Translations under genes and position numbers: made by a program | NCBI GenBank assembly: GCA_013180625.2 | Contig: SNVD02006216.1 | Coordinates: 1-64,000, forward strand | Direction of reading: 5' to 3' | DNA: 64,000 nucleotides | Source: Boswellia sacra | Lineage: Eukaryota > Streptophyta > Magnoliopsida > Sapindales > Burseraceae | Shown here: positions 1 to 34,400 of the stretch, piece after piece | Layout: each line of letters begins with the position of its first letter | How positions within the stretch are numbered: the stretch's first letter is position 1 | The notes under the pieces: model-generated | Database searches by the model: none | Told to the model about the DNA's origin: nothing | The model's input: only the letters and a program-made list of their open reading frames with translations

Positions 1-32
1 TTGTGATGAAAACTCCATTGCAAGCACACTAA
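1..32 (+). pseudogene. 3' end of a CYP89A-like P450 copy (cut by window edge)
   Basis: Read from position 3, the last codons give V-M-K-T-P-L-Q-A-H and a TAA stop at 30-32. This matches the C-terminus of the CYP89A copies elsewhere in the window (for example [11 protein letters not shown] in the 57.6 kb copy). It mirrors the 3' end of the broken P450 at 34,401, where the stop is TAG. The rest of the gene lies left of the window, so whether this copy is intact is unknown. Confidence 0.75.
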
Positions 33-645
33 CTACCAAGAATTAGAACAGAGTAATTGAAGGGAAATAATCTTCCAAAAATGATATATCCATCTTAAAT
101 TTAGCATTTATAGAATAAGTAAAAGTTATATATATATCATGATGTAATATTTATAAGATTTTATACAAAGTACTTTATCTCCTATCTTTGAGTTTAGTGA
201 TATTCTATATCTCATTGTATATCACACCACACTCTATTCTATCGGATAATTAATTATATTATGTGTTCGATTATAGTATCTCTAGATTCTCAACATTTGA
301 TTGAAGAACTTGGTAATGCAGTCCCATGGCTTATTATTATCCTATCCAATGCGTTAAATGCGCCATATTGCTTTATATGCAAGGGACATGTATGGAAGCT
401 ATTGCCTTTTAAATTAAATAGAGTGTATCCGAGTAGATAATTGTTTGAAGGTATATATATAGCTGGATTGAAGCATGTGAAGGCTCATCTTTCTAATTAA
501 AAAAATTGTTATCTCAAAAATTAATTAAAAAAAAAAACTTGGTTAATTCTCTTTGAGGAGCTGACAGAGTTGAATTAACGAAAATAGCTCAAAATTTTAA
601 ACTAGGATTTGTTGAAATTTGACTAAAACACCCCAGGACTTTAAG

Positions 646-692
<47 letters not shown>

Positions 693-2124
693 GATTTATA
701 TATACATATTCACTTAAATCATCTTATAATATTAATTTGTTTGTTTGAGGCTTTTGGGCTTTGTTATTTCCTTTTGAACTTGTGAGTCCTAGATACTCTT
801 CTTGGGATATGCCCCTCGTATTTTGTACTTTCTTTTTTCTTTTTTTGTCAATAGTAATTTTTTCAAAAAAAATCTTATAATATCAATGCATCAATTTATA
901 TATAAAAATTTATACAAAGTTAATAAATTAATCTAACATATTATCCAATCTTTAATTCATTAGAGGAAGCATTCATGTCCTTTAATTTGAAAAAATAATT
1001 TCATTATCTAGTGATGAATATTTTACAAAGTGTAAGAGCCATACTCTATCGTTGAGTTTTATATGAATTTTTTCATTTAAATACCTTAACACTATCATGT
1101 CATTTCATACCAGTCCTATATTTAGGTTTGTCTTCTTAATGTTTCATAATAATTTGGTGTATAAAGTATATTCTAGAAAACTTTTTTTTTTTCAATATTA
1201 ATTGTTCTATTTTTCAGTTTCCTTTCTAAACCATATGTTTAATTGTTCCCGTGAACATAAGACTCAATAATTTGACTCTTGAGCAAACTAGAAACCGCGT
1301 TTACATCTCACATCAAACCTAATAAAATATCTTCTTTCAACTTGTCTTCATGTACACAAAATTCAACTTTCTCATTTAACGTCTTGCAATGAGGGTTTGT
1401 TGTGCTGGATCAATAGGCAATCAAAATACTGGGCTTTTTTTTTCCCATCCCCTTTCAAGAAACAAATACATTATTTCTTTATAAAATAGTACTCAATTTT
1501 ATATCTTACAATTCCTCCAAGATGAATATGCACGAATCAATTTTTTTGAGAAAAATATTGAGAGAGAATTGGATTTGGTTAGATAATATATGGCCGGTAA
1601 ATAATAAGAATTGATTTTTTAACAAGGTACGAAATGGATCGTCAAATATTTAATATGATTCTATAAGTCTAATTTTGTTTATAACCAATTGAAAGGATCT
1701 TTTAATTCATCTGTTAGAAATTAAAATCGTAATTCAATTCAGATCTTTTATTAATTAAAAATCCTTTTAATTAAAGAAAATATATTAAATAAAAAGAACA
1801 TAATAACTCATCGTCATATTTATCTTATAAATTATAATAATATTATATACTGTATAATATCTATAAAAATTTATAATAAATAAAAAAATTGTAAAAATGA
1901 GATATCTTAATTTTTAACATGACAGTCATGTCATCTCAAATTTTATGGAAATGATTGAATCATTATTCCCTAAATTTCATTGTGTATGAATTTATCTTTT
2001 TCTATTTTTCATAAGGGACTAATAATAATAAAATAGCGTGGAATATTGTCCAGTCAATTTTTTTAATCCATATACGGCTAATCTTGACACCAAATTATTT
2101 TTCAAGTTCTCTTCATCTTCCAGG
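33..2124. other. AT-rich intergenic region upstream of CYP89A
   Basis: No coding sequence is supported here. It holds a TA dinucleotide run at 651-687, several poly-A/T tracts and the presumed promoter of the P450 starting at 2125. I could not place a convincing TATA box. The whole stretch is mirrored at about 32,327-34,400. Confidence 0.6.
651..687. repeat. (TA)n microsatellite, left arm
   Basis: An uninterrupted TA dinucleotide run of about 37 bp, mirrored at about 33,767-33,805 in the right arm. Confidence 0.9.
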
Positions 2125-3699
2125 ATGGAAACCTGGCTCATCCTTTTCGTCTCACTTTCCGTTGCTGCACTCATCAACCTCCTCTTCACTCTCCTCACCA
2201 AGTCACCAACCTCCCACAAACTCCCTCCAGGTCCCACCACCTTTCCCCTCATCGGCAACTTTCTATGGCTGCTTAAATCTCCTTCTCAACTCGAGTCCAT
2301 CCTCCGAAACCTGCACGCAAAATATGGCCCTGTTGTTACTCTCCATATTGGCTCCAGCCCTGCAATCTTCGTCGCCAATCGCTCTCTCGCTCATCAAGCC
2401 CTGGTCCAGAATGGTGCCATCTATGCCGACCGTCCACCATCTCTCCCCACGGACAAACTTGTCAGTAGCAATCAACACACCATCAACTCTGCCTCTTATG
2501 GCCCTACTTGGCGACTCCTGCGCCGCAACCTGACCTCAGAAATCCTCCATCCTTCCCGTGTGAAGTCCTACTCACATGCACGCAAGTGGGTTATGGAGAT
2601 TCTCGTTGATAGACTCAAATCTCATTCCAACTCTGGTTGTCCTCTTCGTGTGATAGAGCATTTTCGATATGCCATGTTTTGCTTGTTAACCCTCATGTGT
2701 TTTGGCGACAAGCTTGAGCAGAAGCAAATCAAAGAGATTGAACGCGTTCAGCGTACTTGGCTTTTGGGGTTCCCACGTTTCCAGATTCTCAATTTCTGGC
2801 CGAGTCTTGGGAAGATTTTGTTTCGCAAGCGTTGGGAGGAGCTGCGTCGGATTCTTAAAGACAAAGAAAACACGTTCATCCCTCTAATAAGGGCAAGAAA
2901 GAAGATGAAGCAAGAGAAGCTTAATGTAGGTAAAGACGAAGAAGAAAAAGATCAGGAGCATGTAGTATCATATGTTGATACGTTGTTGGATTTGCAGCTC
3001 TCAGAAGAGAACGATAGAAAGCTAGAAGAAAGGGAAATAGTTGGCTTATGCTCCGAGTTTCTTGATGGGGGAACAGACACAACCACCACGTCTATGCAAT
3101 GGATCATGGCAAACTTGGTGAAGTATCCAGAAATCCAAGAGAAGCTCTACAACGAGATCAAAGGAACATTAGGAGAAGCAAAACAAGAGGTGACAGAAGA
3201 AGATTTGCACAAGTTGCCATACCTAAAAGCAGTGATTTTGGAAGGTTTAAGGCGTCACCCACCTGCCCACTTTGTGCTGCCTCATGCAGTGACAGAGAAC
3301 ACAGTTTTGAATGGCTCTTTAGTGCCCAAGAACGGTTTTGTGAATTTCATGGTGGCGGAGATGGGTTGGGATCCTGAAGTATGGGAAGATCCCATGGCGT
3401 TCAAGCCTGAAAGGTTCTTGAGTGGCAGCAGCAGTGACAAGAGTAGTGGAGGAGAAGTGTTTGATATCGCAGGGAGTAGGGCGATCAAGATGATGCCATT
3501 TGGGGCAGGGAGAAGGATTTGTCCTGGCTACAGTTTGGCTATGCTTCACTTGGAGTATTTTGTTGCAAACTTGGTCTGGATTTTCGAGTGGAAAGCTGTG
3601 CAAGGCGATGATGTAGACTTGTCTGAGAAGTTCGAGTTTACACATGTGATGAGAACTCCCTTGCAGGCATACGTGTTACCAAGGATGAGAGCAGAATAA
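2125..3699 (+). CDS. CYP89A-type cytochrome P450, left-arm copy, intact
   Basis: Intronless ER-anchored mono-oxygenase of 524 residues, a normal length for plant CYP89A. Visible parts: N-terminal hydrophobic anchor (residues 4-24), proline hinge PPGP (34-37), I-helix oxygen-binding motif GGTDTT (315-320), K-helix ExxR (E373, R376), PERF (428-431) and haem loop [10 protein letters not shown] with the ligand Cys466. The frame is open upstream to 2038, but only through a GTG; the ATG at 2125 starts the family-typical METW and is preferred. It lies tail to tail with ARFB1. In Arabidopsis, CYP89A9 acts on chlorophyll catabolites, but the substrate here cannot be inferred. It differs from the right-arm copy at two residues (E355 versus K, A449 versus T). 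No lesion is visible. Confidence 0.93.
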   Translation: METWLILFVSLSVAALINLLFTLLTKSPTSHKLPPGPTTFPLIGNFLWLLKSPSQLESILRNLHAKYGPVVTLHIGSSPAIFVANRSLAHQALVQNGAIYADRPPSLPTDKLVSSNQHTINSASYGPTWRLLRRNLTSEILHPSRVKSYSHARKWVMEILVDRLKSHSNSGCPLRVIEHFRYAMFCLLTLMCFGDKLEQKQIKEIERVQRTWLLGFPRFQILNFWPSLGKILFRKRWEELRRILKDKENTFIPLIRARKKMKQEKLNVGKDEEEKDQEHVVSYVDTLLDLQLSEENDRKLEEREIVGLCSEFLDGGTDTTTTSMQWIMANLVKYPEIQEKLYNEIKGTLGEAKQEVTEEDLHKLPYLKAVILEGLRRHPPAHFVLPHAVTENTVLNGSLVPKNGFVNFMVAEMGWDPEVWEDPMAFKPERFLSGSSSDKSSGGEVFDIAGSRAIKMMPFGAGRRICPGYSLAMLHLEYFVANLVWIFEWKAVQGDDVDLSEKFEFTHVMRTPLQAYVLPRMRAE

Positions 3700-5251
3700 T
3701 TGAAGGATAAAATAGCATAAAATAGCATACTTAAAATGGGTTATACTTGTATGAGAATAAGAGAAAAAAGTTGTAGGTATAAATGGTTATATTATGTAAT
3801 CTATATAAGATCGTACTAAATATAATCTGTCTTTGCTTTTATTCAATCCTGTTTACTTATCTGAGAATCATTGTGAGTATAGACAAAGTTCTAAAATGAT
3901 GCTTTGTCCCATGTACCATAGTCTTGAGGTTATTAACGATTAGCAAATAAAGCTATAACTTTTTAATTAGGCTAACAAGTGCAATTAATGAGATATTTTT
4001 CTTCCGCTAGGCTCTAGTTAACAAAACCAAAACATATTAATGGCGGAGCATGGATTCTTCTTATTCTACTACTACTGATTTAGCATGAAATGTGGCATAA
4101 ACCTCGATGCACTCGTACAACTCCCATCATAAGCTACAAGAAAACTCTAATTGTAATCACAGAACTTCAGTTTTAATCAAAAGCATAGTACCCTATCATA
4201 AACCCCAAAAATTTTAATTAAGCTCTTTGTCACGCGTCCATTCTCAAATCCCTATAATCCTAAAACGTGAAAGGAATTTAATTCCATTGTTCATAAATAA
4301 TCATTAACAATTTAAAATACACTTAGTTGAAACCCAGAGCAAAACGCTAGACTTAATTCAAGGATGTACTACGGATGACCCGTATCTCCAAAAAAGCATC
4401 CAACCTAACCCGTAAACTAAATTTTAATTCGATTTAGTCGTAATTTTTCAAATTGCTGATTAACGATTTCCGCTCGGCGTTTTTCGCCAACCCGATCCCA
4501 AGGGTTCCTCACATATGGGCTTGTTTTAGTGATACCTCATGTCATTTGTAAAACATCAACGATGAGCAAAACTTTGAGGTGTCCCCTAACGAGTTGGGAA
4601 TTGTCATCTCCCTCACCTAAGGCAACTTTCAAGGGTAAGGATTATTTTTGACATATCATCAGCCAAAAAAAGTTAACGGTCAAAACCGATAGAAATATAT
4701 CAAGGGCTAAATAGTACAATTGACATTTTTGAGATCATAATCTGGGTTGCTCTTAGCCCAAGCCTCGGGAAATATAGGTAATATTTTCCCACATGACATA
4801 ACCACACCGATAAGTGCACTTAGTGCCTACATGTGTGTGCCTGACCGTGAGAATGGTAGAGCAAATTAACCATCATTTACATACATACTAGCGGAGGCCA
4901 CAAAGGGCATATATTAATCCCCAGACTCCAGTTGGGTGCAACCGAATATACATTGTAGAAAGTCACAGATTCAATTGCCAAGTACGGTCCAATGTAAAAC
5001 AGTATCAGGCTTCATTAGCTATAGATACAAACCCAAAAGAATTTGACAATAGCCAGGACTTCCCACAGGGTAAATGCATGACTCGAACTTCATCACCGGA
5101 TAAACCTCAAGGCGTTGTATAAACCTGATTTGGAAAAATAAGAATAAGAGTTTCTCATTGTACTCACGAAAACAAGACTTCGTCGAGGATAATATTGATG
5201 GAAAAATCATTTTTTTAGTTTCTAAGGAGTTAAAAAACTCAACCTGGATCA
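3700..5251. other. Intergenic region between convergent CYP89A and ARFB1, left arm
   Basis: This 1.55 kb separates the 3' ends of the P450 (plus strand) and ARFB1 (minus strand), so it should contain both 3' UTRs. No ORF with recognisable content is seen. It is mirrored at 29,203-30,751. Confidence 0.7.
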
Positions 5252-16086
<10,835 letters not shown>

Positions 16087-16312
16087 GGCGGCCTCTCTCA
16101 GTGATCTTTCAAGTGAATTTGGGGATGGATTGGGATTGGAAGAAGGAGAAATTAGAGGAGAAAACAAAGGAAAGGGTGAGCTGAGCCGAGCCTGAGCGCG
16201 TGATTGTGTTGTGCTTAGCTTTGGCTGCTTTAGTTTAGTTTGGTTGATCTTTTCTTCCTACCTTTCTTTATTCATGGCATCAACAGACCTGGGCTTCTTA
16301 ATAAACTAATTT

Positions 16313-16339
16313 ATTAATAATAATAATAATAATAATAAT
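16313..16339. repeat. (TAA)n microsatellite, left arm
   Basis: About 27 bp of TAA repeats. The mirrored tract in the right arm is about 42 bp, so the arms differ by several repeat units. Confidence 0.85.
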
Positions 16340-16945
16340 GGAAGGGAAGGGAATATTTCTATACTAATATTTTTCCAAAAATGCAATACTATTAGTTTAT
16401 ACAGGGAAAAAATTTAAAAAAAATGGTATAATATTGACTTTAAAATTGATGGGTAAATTTTTGTTTTAAGTTTTATTGAATGATTTTTGATATGGATAAT
16501 ATTTATAAGAATTATAATACGAGAAGTACAAACCTTATACAAATGAATTAGAAAAGTTTCATGTAGATAGGGTCAAATTTCATGATTGTAAATCATTACG
16601 GAGAGTTTTTCACTAAAGTAAAAATCTAACTTTTTATTAAAGTGCCACTTATTGTTAAACAATTCAATTTTTTTCTCCATCATTATTGCAAACGTAGCAA
16701 CATTAAATATGAGTGTGTTTTTTTTTTAAATAATAATAATAATAATAATGACAAATACTACTCCTCCATCTTCATTCTTCAGTGACAAGAAAACGAAATC
16801 ATTAGAATTATTTTCTTTTTTCCACCGCTTCTTAAAGAAAGGTAATTTGAAAGGACAAGTGGCATTTGAAACCAACTTCAAATTGCGGATTTTGTGATAG
16901 CACAATTTTTAATTGATTATCGATTTGTGCCATTAGGATTGCCGG

Positions 16946-17476
16946 TAGGGATGTCAAAACCCGGGTTGGGGTCGGGGCCGACAGTCTCCGGCCCCGACCT
17001 CGACGTTTAATTTTTTAATCTAGTCTCGGGAAATTCTTCGAAATTTTTTTCTGGGGTCGGGGTCGGGGCACCCTGGGTGGAGTCGGGTTTTTCAATAACC
17101 CGGGATTAAAACACGGATTGTACAATTTTTTAAAAATTTTGAAACTTTCTAATATATTATATATATTTTGAGAGTCATAAGTTTACATTAAGAGGGTTGT
17201 AGTCCTACAAACCTCTTAATGTGAAACTTATGGACTCAGCAAAAAATATATAATAATATATTAGAAAGTTTCAAACAATTTTTAAAAAATTTGCTACAAT
17301 CCGTGTTTTTAATCCGGGTATTGAAAAAAACACGGACTCCACCCAGGGTGCCCACGGACCAAGACCCCAGAAAAAAAAAATTTCGAAGAATTTCCCGGAG
17401 GACTAGATAAAAAATTAAACGTCTGAGTCGGGGCCGAGACTGGCGGCCCCGACCCAAACCCGGTTTTGACTCCCTA
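16946..17476. mobile_element. hAT-like foldback element at the palindrome centre
   Basis: The ends are TAGGGATGTCAAAACC on the left and, inverted, TAGGGAGTCAAAACCGGG on the right. This TAGGG-type terminus is typical of plant hAT elements. Both halves continue as long GC-rich inverted repeats (GGGTCGGGGCCG) meeting near 17,203. The halves are clearly more diverged from each other than the flanking arms are. The outer flanks are inverted copies (GATTGCCG and CGGCAATC), not the direct 8 bp duplication expected for an ordinary insertion. No transposase is encoded. Confidence 0.7.
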
Positions 17477-18077
17477 CGGCAATCCTAATGGCACAAATCG
17501 ATAAATCAATTAAAAATTGTGCTATCACAAAATCCGCAATTTGAAGTTGGTTTCAAATGCCACTTGTCCTTTCAAATTACCTTTCTTTAAGAAGCGGTGG
17601 AAAAAAGAAAATAATTCTAATGATTTCGTTTTCTTGTCACTGAAGAATGAAGATGGAGGAGTAGTATTTGTCATTATTATTATTATTATTATTTAAAAAA
17701 AAACACTCATATTTAATGTTGCTACGTTTGCAATAATGATGGAGAAAAAAATTGAATTGTTTAACAATAAGTGGCACTTTAATAAAAAGTTAGATTTTTA
17801 CTTTAGTGAAAAACTCTCCGTAATGATTTACAATCATGAAATTTGACCCTATCTACATGAAACTTTTCTAATTCATTTGTATAAGGTTTGTACTTCTCGT
17901 ATTATAATTCTTATAAATATTATCCATATCAATAATCATTCAATAAAACTTAAAACAAAAATTCACCCATCAATTTTAAAGTCAATATTATACCATTTTT
18001 TAAAACTTTTTCCCTGTATAAACTAATAGTATTGCATTTTTGGAAAAATATTAGTATAGAAATATTCCCTTCCATTC

Positions 18078-18078
<1 letters not shown>

Positions 18079-18120
<42 letters not shown>
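18079..18120. repeat. (ATT)n microsatellite, right arm (expanded)
   Basis: About 42 bp of ATT repeats, mirroring the roughly 27 bp tract at 16,313. It is expanded relative to the left arm. Confidence 0.85.
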
Positions 18121-18122
<2 letters not shown>

Positions 18123-18346
18123 ATTAGTTTATTAAGAAGCCCAAGTCTGTTGATGCCATGAATAAAGAAAGGTAGGAAGAAAAGATCAACCAAACTAAAC
18201 TAAAGCAGCCAAAGCTAAGCACAACACAATCACGCGCTCAGGCTCGGCTCAGCTCACCCTTTCCTTTGTTTTCTCCTCTAATTTCTCCTTCTTCCAATCC
18301 CAATCCATCCCCAAATTCACTTGAAAGATCACTGAGAGAGGCCGCC

Positions 18347-29202
<10,856 letters not shown>

Positions 29203-30751
29203 TGATCCAGGTTGAGTTTTTTAACTCCTTAGAAACTAAAAAAATGATTTTTCCATCAATATTATCCTCGACGAAGTCTTGTTTTCGTGAGTACAATGAG
29301 AAACTCTTATTCTTATTTTTCCAAATCAGGTTTATACAACGCCTTGAGGTTTATCCGGTGATGAAGTTCGAGTCATGCATTTACCCTGTGGGAAGTCCTG
29401 GCTATTGTCAAATTCTTTTGGGTTTGTATCTATAGCTAATGAAGCCTGATACTGTTTTACATTGGACCGTACTTGGCAATTGAATCTGTGACTTTCTACA
29501 ATGTATATTCGGTTGCACCCAACTGGAGTCTGGGGATTAATATATGCCCTTTGTGGCCTCCGCTAGTATGTATGTAAATGATGGTTAATTTGCTCTACCA
29601 TTCTCACGGTCAGGCACACACATGTAGGCACTAAGTGCACTTATCGGTGTGGTTATGTCATGTGGGAAAATATTACCTATATTTCCCGAGGCTTGGGCTA
29701 AGAGCAACCCAGATTATGATCTCAAAAATGTCAATTGTACTATTTAGCCCTTGATATATTTCTATCGGTTTTGACCGTTAACTTTTTTTGGCTGATGATA
29801 TGTCAAAAATAATCCTTACCCTTGAAAGTTGCCTTAGGTGAGGGAGATGACAATTCCCAACTCGTTAGGGGACACCTCAAAGTTTTGCTCATCGTTGATG
29901 TTTTACAAATGACATGAGGTATCACTAAAACAAGCCCATATGTGAGGAACCCTTGGGATCGGGTTGGCGAAAAACGCCGAGCGGAAATCGTTAATCAGCA
30001 ATTTGAAAAATTACGACTAAATCGAATTAAAATTTAGTTTACGGGTTAGGTTGGATGCTTTTTTGGAGATACGGGTCATCCGTAGTACATCCTTGAATTA
30101 AGTCTAGCGTTTTGCTCTGGGTTTCAACTAAGTGTATTTTAAATTGTTAATGATTATTTATGAACAATGGAATTAAATTCCTTTCACGTTTTAGGATTAT
30201 AGGGATTTGAGAATGGACGCGTGACAAAGAGCTTAATTAAAATTTTTGGGGTTTATGATAGGGTACTATGCTTTTGATTAAAACTGAAGTTCTGTGATTA
30301 CAATTAGAGTTTTCTTGTAGCTTATGATGGGAGTTGTACGAGTGCATCGAGGTTTATGCCACATTTCATGCTAAATCAGTAGTAGTAGAATAAGAAGAAT
30401 CCATGCTGCGCCATTAATATGTTTTGGTTTTGTTAACTAGAGCCTAGCGGAAGAATATCTCATTAATTGCACTTGTTAGCCTAATTAAAAAGTTATAGCT
30501 TTATTTGCTAATCGTTAATAACCTCAAGACTATGGTACATGGGACAAAGCATCATTTTAGAACTTTGTCTATACTCACAATGATTCTCAGATAAGTAAAC
30601 AGGATTGAATAAAAGCAAAGACAGATTATATTTAGTACGATCTTATATAGATTACATAATATAACCATTTATACCTACAACTTTTTTCTCTTATTCTCAT
30701 ACAAGTATAACCCATTTTAAGTATGCTATTTTATGCTATTTTATCCTTCAA
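29203..30751. other. Intergenic region between convergent ARFB1 and CYP89A, right arm
   Basis: Mirror of 3700-5251. It should contain the 3' UTRs of both genes. No coding content is recognised. Confidence 0.7.
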
Positions 30752-32326
30752 TTATTCTGCTCTCATCCTTGGTAACACGTATGCCTGCAAGGGAGTTCTC
30801 ATCACATGTGTAAACTCGAACTTCTCAGACAAGTCTACATCATCGCCTTGCACAGCTTTCCACTCGAAAATCCAGACCAAGTTTGCAACAAAATACTCCA
30901 AGTGAAGCATAGCCAAACTGTAGCCAGGACAAATCCTTCTCCCTGCCCCAAATGGCATCATCTTGATCGCCCTACTCCCTGTGATATCAAACACTTCTCC
31001 TCCACTACTCTTGTCACTGCTGCTGCCACTCAAGAACCTTTCAGGCTTGAACGCCATGGGATCTTCCCATACTTCAGGATCCCAACCCATCTCCGCCACC
31101 ATGAAATTCACAAAACCGTTCTTGGGCACTAAAGAGCCATTCAAAACTGTGTTCTCTGTCACTGCATGAGGCAGCACAAAGTGGGCAGGTGGGTGACGCC
31201 TTAAACCTTCCAAAATCACTGCTTTTAGGTATGGCAACTTGTGCAAATCTTCTTCTGTCACCTTTTGTTTTGCTTCTCCTAATGTTCCTTTGATCTCGTT
31301 GTAGAGCTTCTCTTGGATTTCTGGATACTTCACCAAGTTTGCCATGATCCATTGCATAGACGTGGTGGTTGTGTCTGTTCCCCCATCAAGAAACTCGGAG
31401 CATAAGCCAACTATTTCCCTTTCTTCTAGCTTTCTATCGTTCTCTTCTGAGAGCTGCAAATCCAACAACGTATCAACATATGATACTACATGCTCCTGAT
31501 CTTTTTCTTCTTCGTCTTTACCTACATTAAGCTTCTCTTGCTTCATCTTCTTTCTTGCCCTTATTAGAGGGATGAACGTGTTTTCTTTGTCTTTAAGAAT
31601 CCGACGCAGCTCCTCCCAACGCTTGCGAAACAAAATCTTCCCAAGACTCGGCCAGAAATTGAGAATCTGGAAACGTGGGAACCCCAAAAGCCAAGTACGC
31701 TGAACGCGTTCAATCTCTTTGATTTGCTTCTGCTCAAGCTTGTCGCCAAAACACATGAGGGTTAACAAGCAAAACATGGCATATCGAAAATGCTCTATCA
31801 CACGAAGAGGACAACCAGAGTTGGAATGAGATTTGAGTCTATCAACGAGAATCTCCATAACCCACTTGCGTGCATGTGAGTAGGACTTCACACGGGAAGG
31901 ATGGAGGATTTCTGAGGTCAGGTTGCGGCGCAGGAGTCGCCAAGTAGGGCCATAAGAGGCAGAGTTGATGGTGTGTTGATTGCTACTGACAAGTTTGTCC
32001 GTGGGGAGAGATGGTGGACGGTCGGCATAGATGGCACCATTCTGGACCAGGGCTTGATGAGCGAGAGAGCGATTGGCGACGAAGATTGCAGGGCTGGAGC
32101 CAATATGGAGAGTAACAACAGGGCCATATTTTGCGTGCAGGTTTCGGAGGATGGACTCGAGTTGAGAAGGAGATTTAAGCAGCCATAGAAAGTTGCCGAT
32201 GAGGGGAAAGGTGGTGGGACCTGGAGGGAGTTTGTGGGAGGTTGGTGACTTGGTGAGGAGAGTGAAGAGGAGGTTGATGAGTGCAGCAACGGAAAGTGAG
32301 ACGAAAAGGATGAGCCAGGTTTCCAT
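30752..32326 (-). CDS. CYP89A-type cytochrome P450, right-arm copy, intact
   Basis: Intronless, 524 residues, the mirror of the left-arm gene. It has the membrane anchor 4-24, PPGP 34-37, GGTDTT 315-320, ExxR 373-376, PERF 428-431 and haem Cys466 in [10 protein letters not shown]. Only two coding differences from the left copy were found, both amino-acid changing: K355 (left E) and T449 (left A). Neither hits a catalytic motif. The start is METW at 32,326; an in-frame extension to 32,413 starts with GTG and is disregarded. It is the first of a run of minus-strand CYP89A relatives extending to 59 kb, and the only intact one on the right side. Confidence 0.93.
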   Translation of the reverse strand: METWLILFVSLSVAALINLLFTLLTKSPTSHKLPPGPTTFPLIGNFLWLLKSPSQLESILRNLHAKYGPVVTLHIGSSPAIFVANRSLAHQALVQNGAIYADRPPSLPTDKLVSSNQHTINSASYGPTWRLLRRNLTSEILHPSRVKSYSHARKWVMEILVDRLKSHSNSGCPLRVIEHFRYAMFCLLTLMCFGDKLEQKQIKEIERVQRTWLLGFPRFQILNFWPSLGKILFRKRWEELRRILKDKENTFIPLIRARKKMKQEKLNVGKDEEEKDQEHVVSYVDTLLDLQLSEENDRKLEEREIVGLCSEFLDGGTDTTTTSMQWIMANLVKYPEIQEKLYNEIKGTLGEAKQKVTEEDLHKLPYLKAVILEGLRRHPPAHFVLPHAVTENTVLNGSLVPKNGFVNFMVAEMGWDPEVWEDPMAFKPERFLSGSSSDKSSGGEVFDITGSRAIKMMPFGAGRRICPGYSLAMLHLEYFVANLVWIFEWKAVQGDDVDLSEKFEFTHVMRTPLQAYVLPRMRAE

Positions 32327-33761
32327 CCTGGAAGATGAAGAGAACTTGAAAAATAATTTGGTGTCAAGATTAGCCGTATATGGATTAAAAAAATTGACTG
32401 GACAATATTCCACGCTATTTTATTATTATTAGTCCCTTATGAAAAATAGAAAAAGATAAATTCATACACAATGAAATTTAGGGAATAATGATTCAATCAT
32501 TTCCATAAAATTTGAGATGACATGACTGTCATGTTAAAAATTAAGACATCTCATTTTTACAATTTTTTTATTTATTATAAATTTTTATAGATATTATACA
32601 GTATATAATATTATTATAATTTATAAGATAAATATGACGATGAGTTATTATGTTCTTTTTATTTAATATATTTTCTTTAATTAAAAGGATTTTTAATTAA
32701 TAAAAGATCTGAATTGAATTACGATTTTAATTTCTAACAGATGAATTAAAAGATCCTTTCAATTGGTTATAAACAAAATTAGACTTATAATAGAATCATA
32801 TTAAATATTTGACGATCCATTTCGTACCTTGTTAAAAAATCAATTCTTATTATTTACCGGCCATATATTATCTAACCAAATCCAATTCTCTCTCAATATT
32901 TTTCTCAAAAAAATTGATTCGTGCATATTCATCTTGGAGGAATTGTAAGATATAAAATTGAGTACTATTTTATAAAGAAATAATGTATTTGTTTCTTGAA
33001 AGGGGATGGGAAAAAAAAAGCCCAGTATTTTGATTGCCTATTGATCCAGCACAACAAACCCTCATTGCAAGACGTTAAATGAGAAAGTTGAATTTTGTGT
33101 ACATGAAGACAAGTTGAAAGAAGATATTTTATTAGGTTTGATGTGAGATGTAAACGCGGTTTCTAGTTTGCTCAAGAGTCAAATTATTGAGTCTTATGTT
33201 CACGGGAACAATTAAACATATGGTTTAGAAAGGAAACTGAAAAATAGAACAATTAATATTGAAAAAAAAAAAGTTTTCTAGAATATACTTTATACACCAA
33301 ATTATTATGAAACATTAAGAAGACAAACCTAAATATAGGACTGGTATGAAATGACATGATAGTGTTAAGGTATTTAAATGAAAAAATTCATATAAAACTC
33401 AACGATAGAGTATGGCTCTTACACTTTGTAAAATATTCATCACTAGATAATGAAATTATTTTTTCAAATTAAAGGACATGAATGCTTCCTCTAATGAATT
33501 AAAGATTGGATAATATGTTAGATTAATTTATTAACTTTGTATAAATTTTTATATATAAATTGATGCATTGATATTATAAGATTTTTTTTGAAAAAATTAC
33601 TATTGACAAAAAAAGAAAAAAGAAAGTACAAAATACGAGGGGCATATCCCAAGAAGAGTATCTAGGACTCACAAGTTCAAAAGGAAATAACAAAGCCCAA
33701 AAGCCTCAAACAAACAAATTAATATTATAAGATGATTTAAGTGAATATGTATATATAAATC

Positions 33762-33808
<47 letters not shown>

Positions 33809-34400
33809 CTTAAAGTCCTGGGGTGTTTTAGTCAAATTTCAACAAATCCTAGTTTAAAATTTTGAGCTATTTTCGTTAATTCAACTCTGTCAGCTCCTCA
33901 AAGAGAATTAACCAAGTTTTTTTTTTTAATTAATTTTTGAGATAACAATTTTTTTAATTAGAAAGATGAGCCTTCACATGCTTCAATCCAGCTATATATA
34001 TACCTTCAAACAATTATCTACTCGGATACACTCTATTTAATTTAAAAGGCAATAGCTTCCATACATGTCCCTTGCATATAAAGCAATATGGCGCATTTAA
34101 CGCATTGGATAGGATAATATTAAGCCATGGGACTGCATTACCAAGTTCTTCAATCAAATGTTGAGAATCTAGAGATACTATAATTGAACACATAATATAA
34201 TTAATTATCCGATAGAATAGAATATCACTAAACTCAAAGATAGGAGATAAAGTACTTTGAATAAAATCTTATAAATATTACATCATGATATTTATATATA
34301 TATATAACTTTTACTTATTCTATAAATGCTAAATTTAAGATGGATATATCATTTTTGGAAGATTATTTCCCTTCAATTACTCTGTTCTAATTCTTGGTAG
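32327..34400. other. AT-rich intergenic region upstream of right-arm CYP89A
   Basis: Mirror of 33-2124, including a TA run at about 33,767-33,805. It separates the intact P450 from the next, broken P450. No gene is seen. Confidence 0.6.

Larger units (their letters stand above)
16087..18346. promoter_or_regulatory. Bidirectional upstream region between the two ARFB1 copies
   Basis: This 2.26 kb separates two divergent start codons and must carry the 5' leaders and promoters of both ARFB1 copies. It is itself the palindrome centre: each half mirrors the other, and the middle 531 bp is a hAT-like foldback. AAT/ATT microsatellites lie at about 16,313-16,339 and 18,079-18,120. The leader next to each ATG is C/T-rich on the coding strand. 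No core promoter element could be assigned with confidence. Confidence 0.55.

Noticed and set aside
651..687. TA run as a promoter TATA element
   Set aside because: It is a dinucleotide microsatellite 1.4 kb from the P450 start, not a positioned TATA box.
2038..2124. In-frame N-terminal extension of the P450 (also 32,327-32,413)
   Set aside because: It begins with GTG and adds a non-family sequence before METW, the normal CYP89A start.
17236..17457. 73-codon ORF on the minus strand at the palindrome centre
   Set aside because: It lies entirely in the GC-rich foldback element and has no recognisable protein features.
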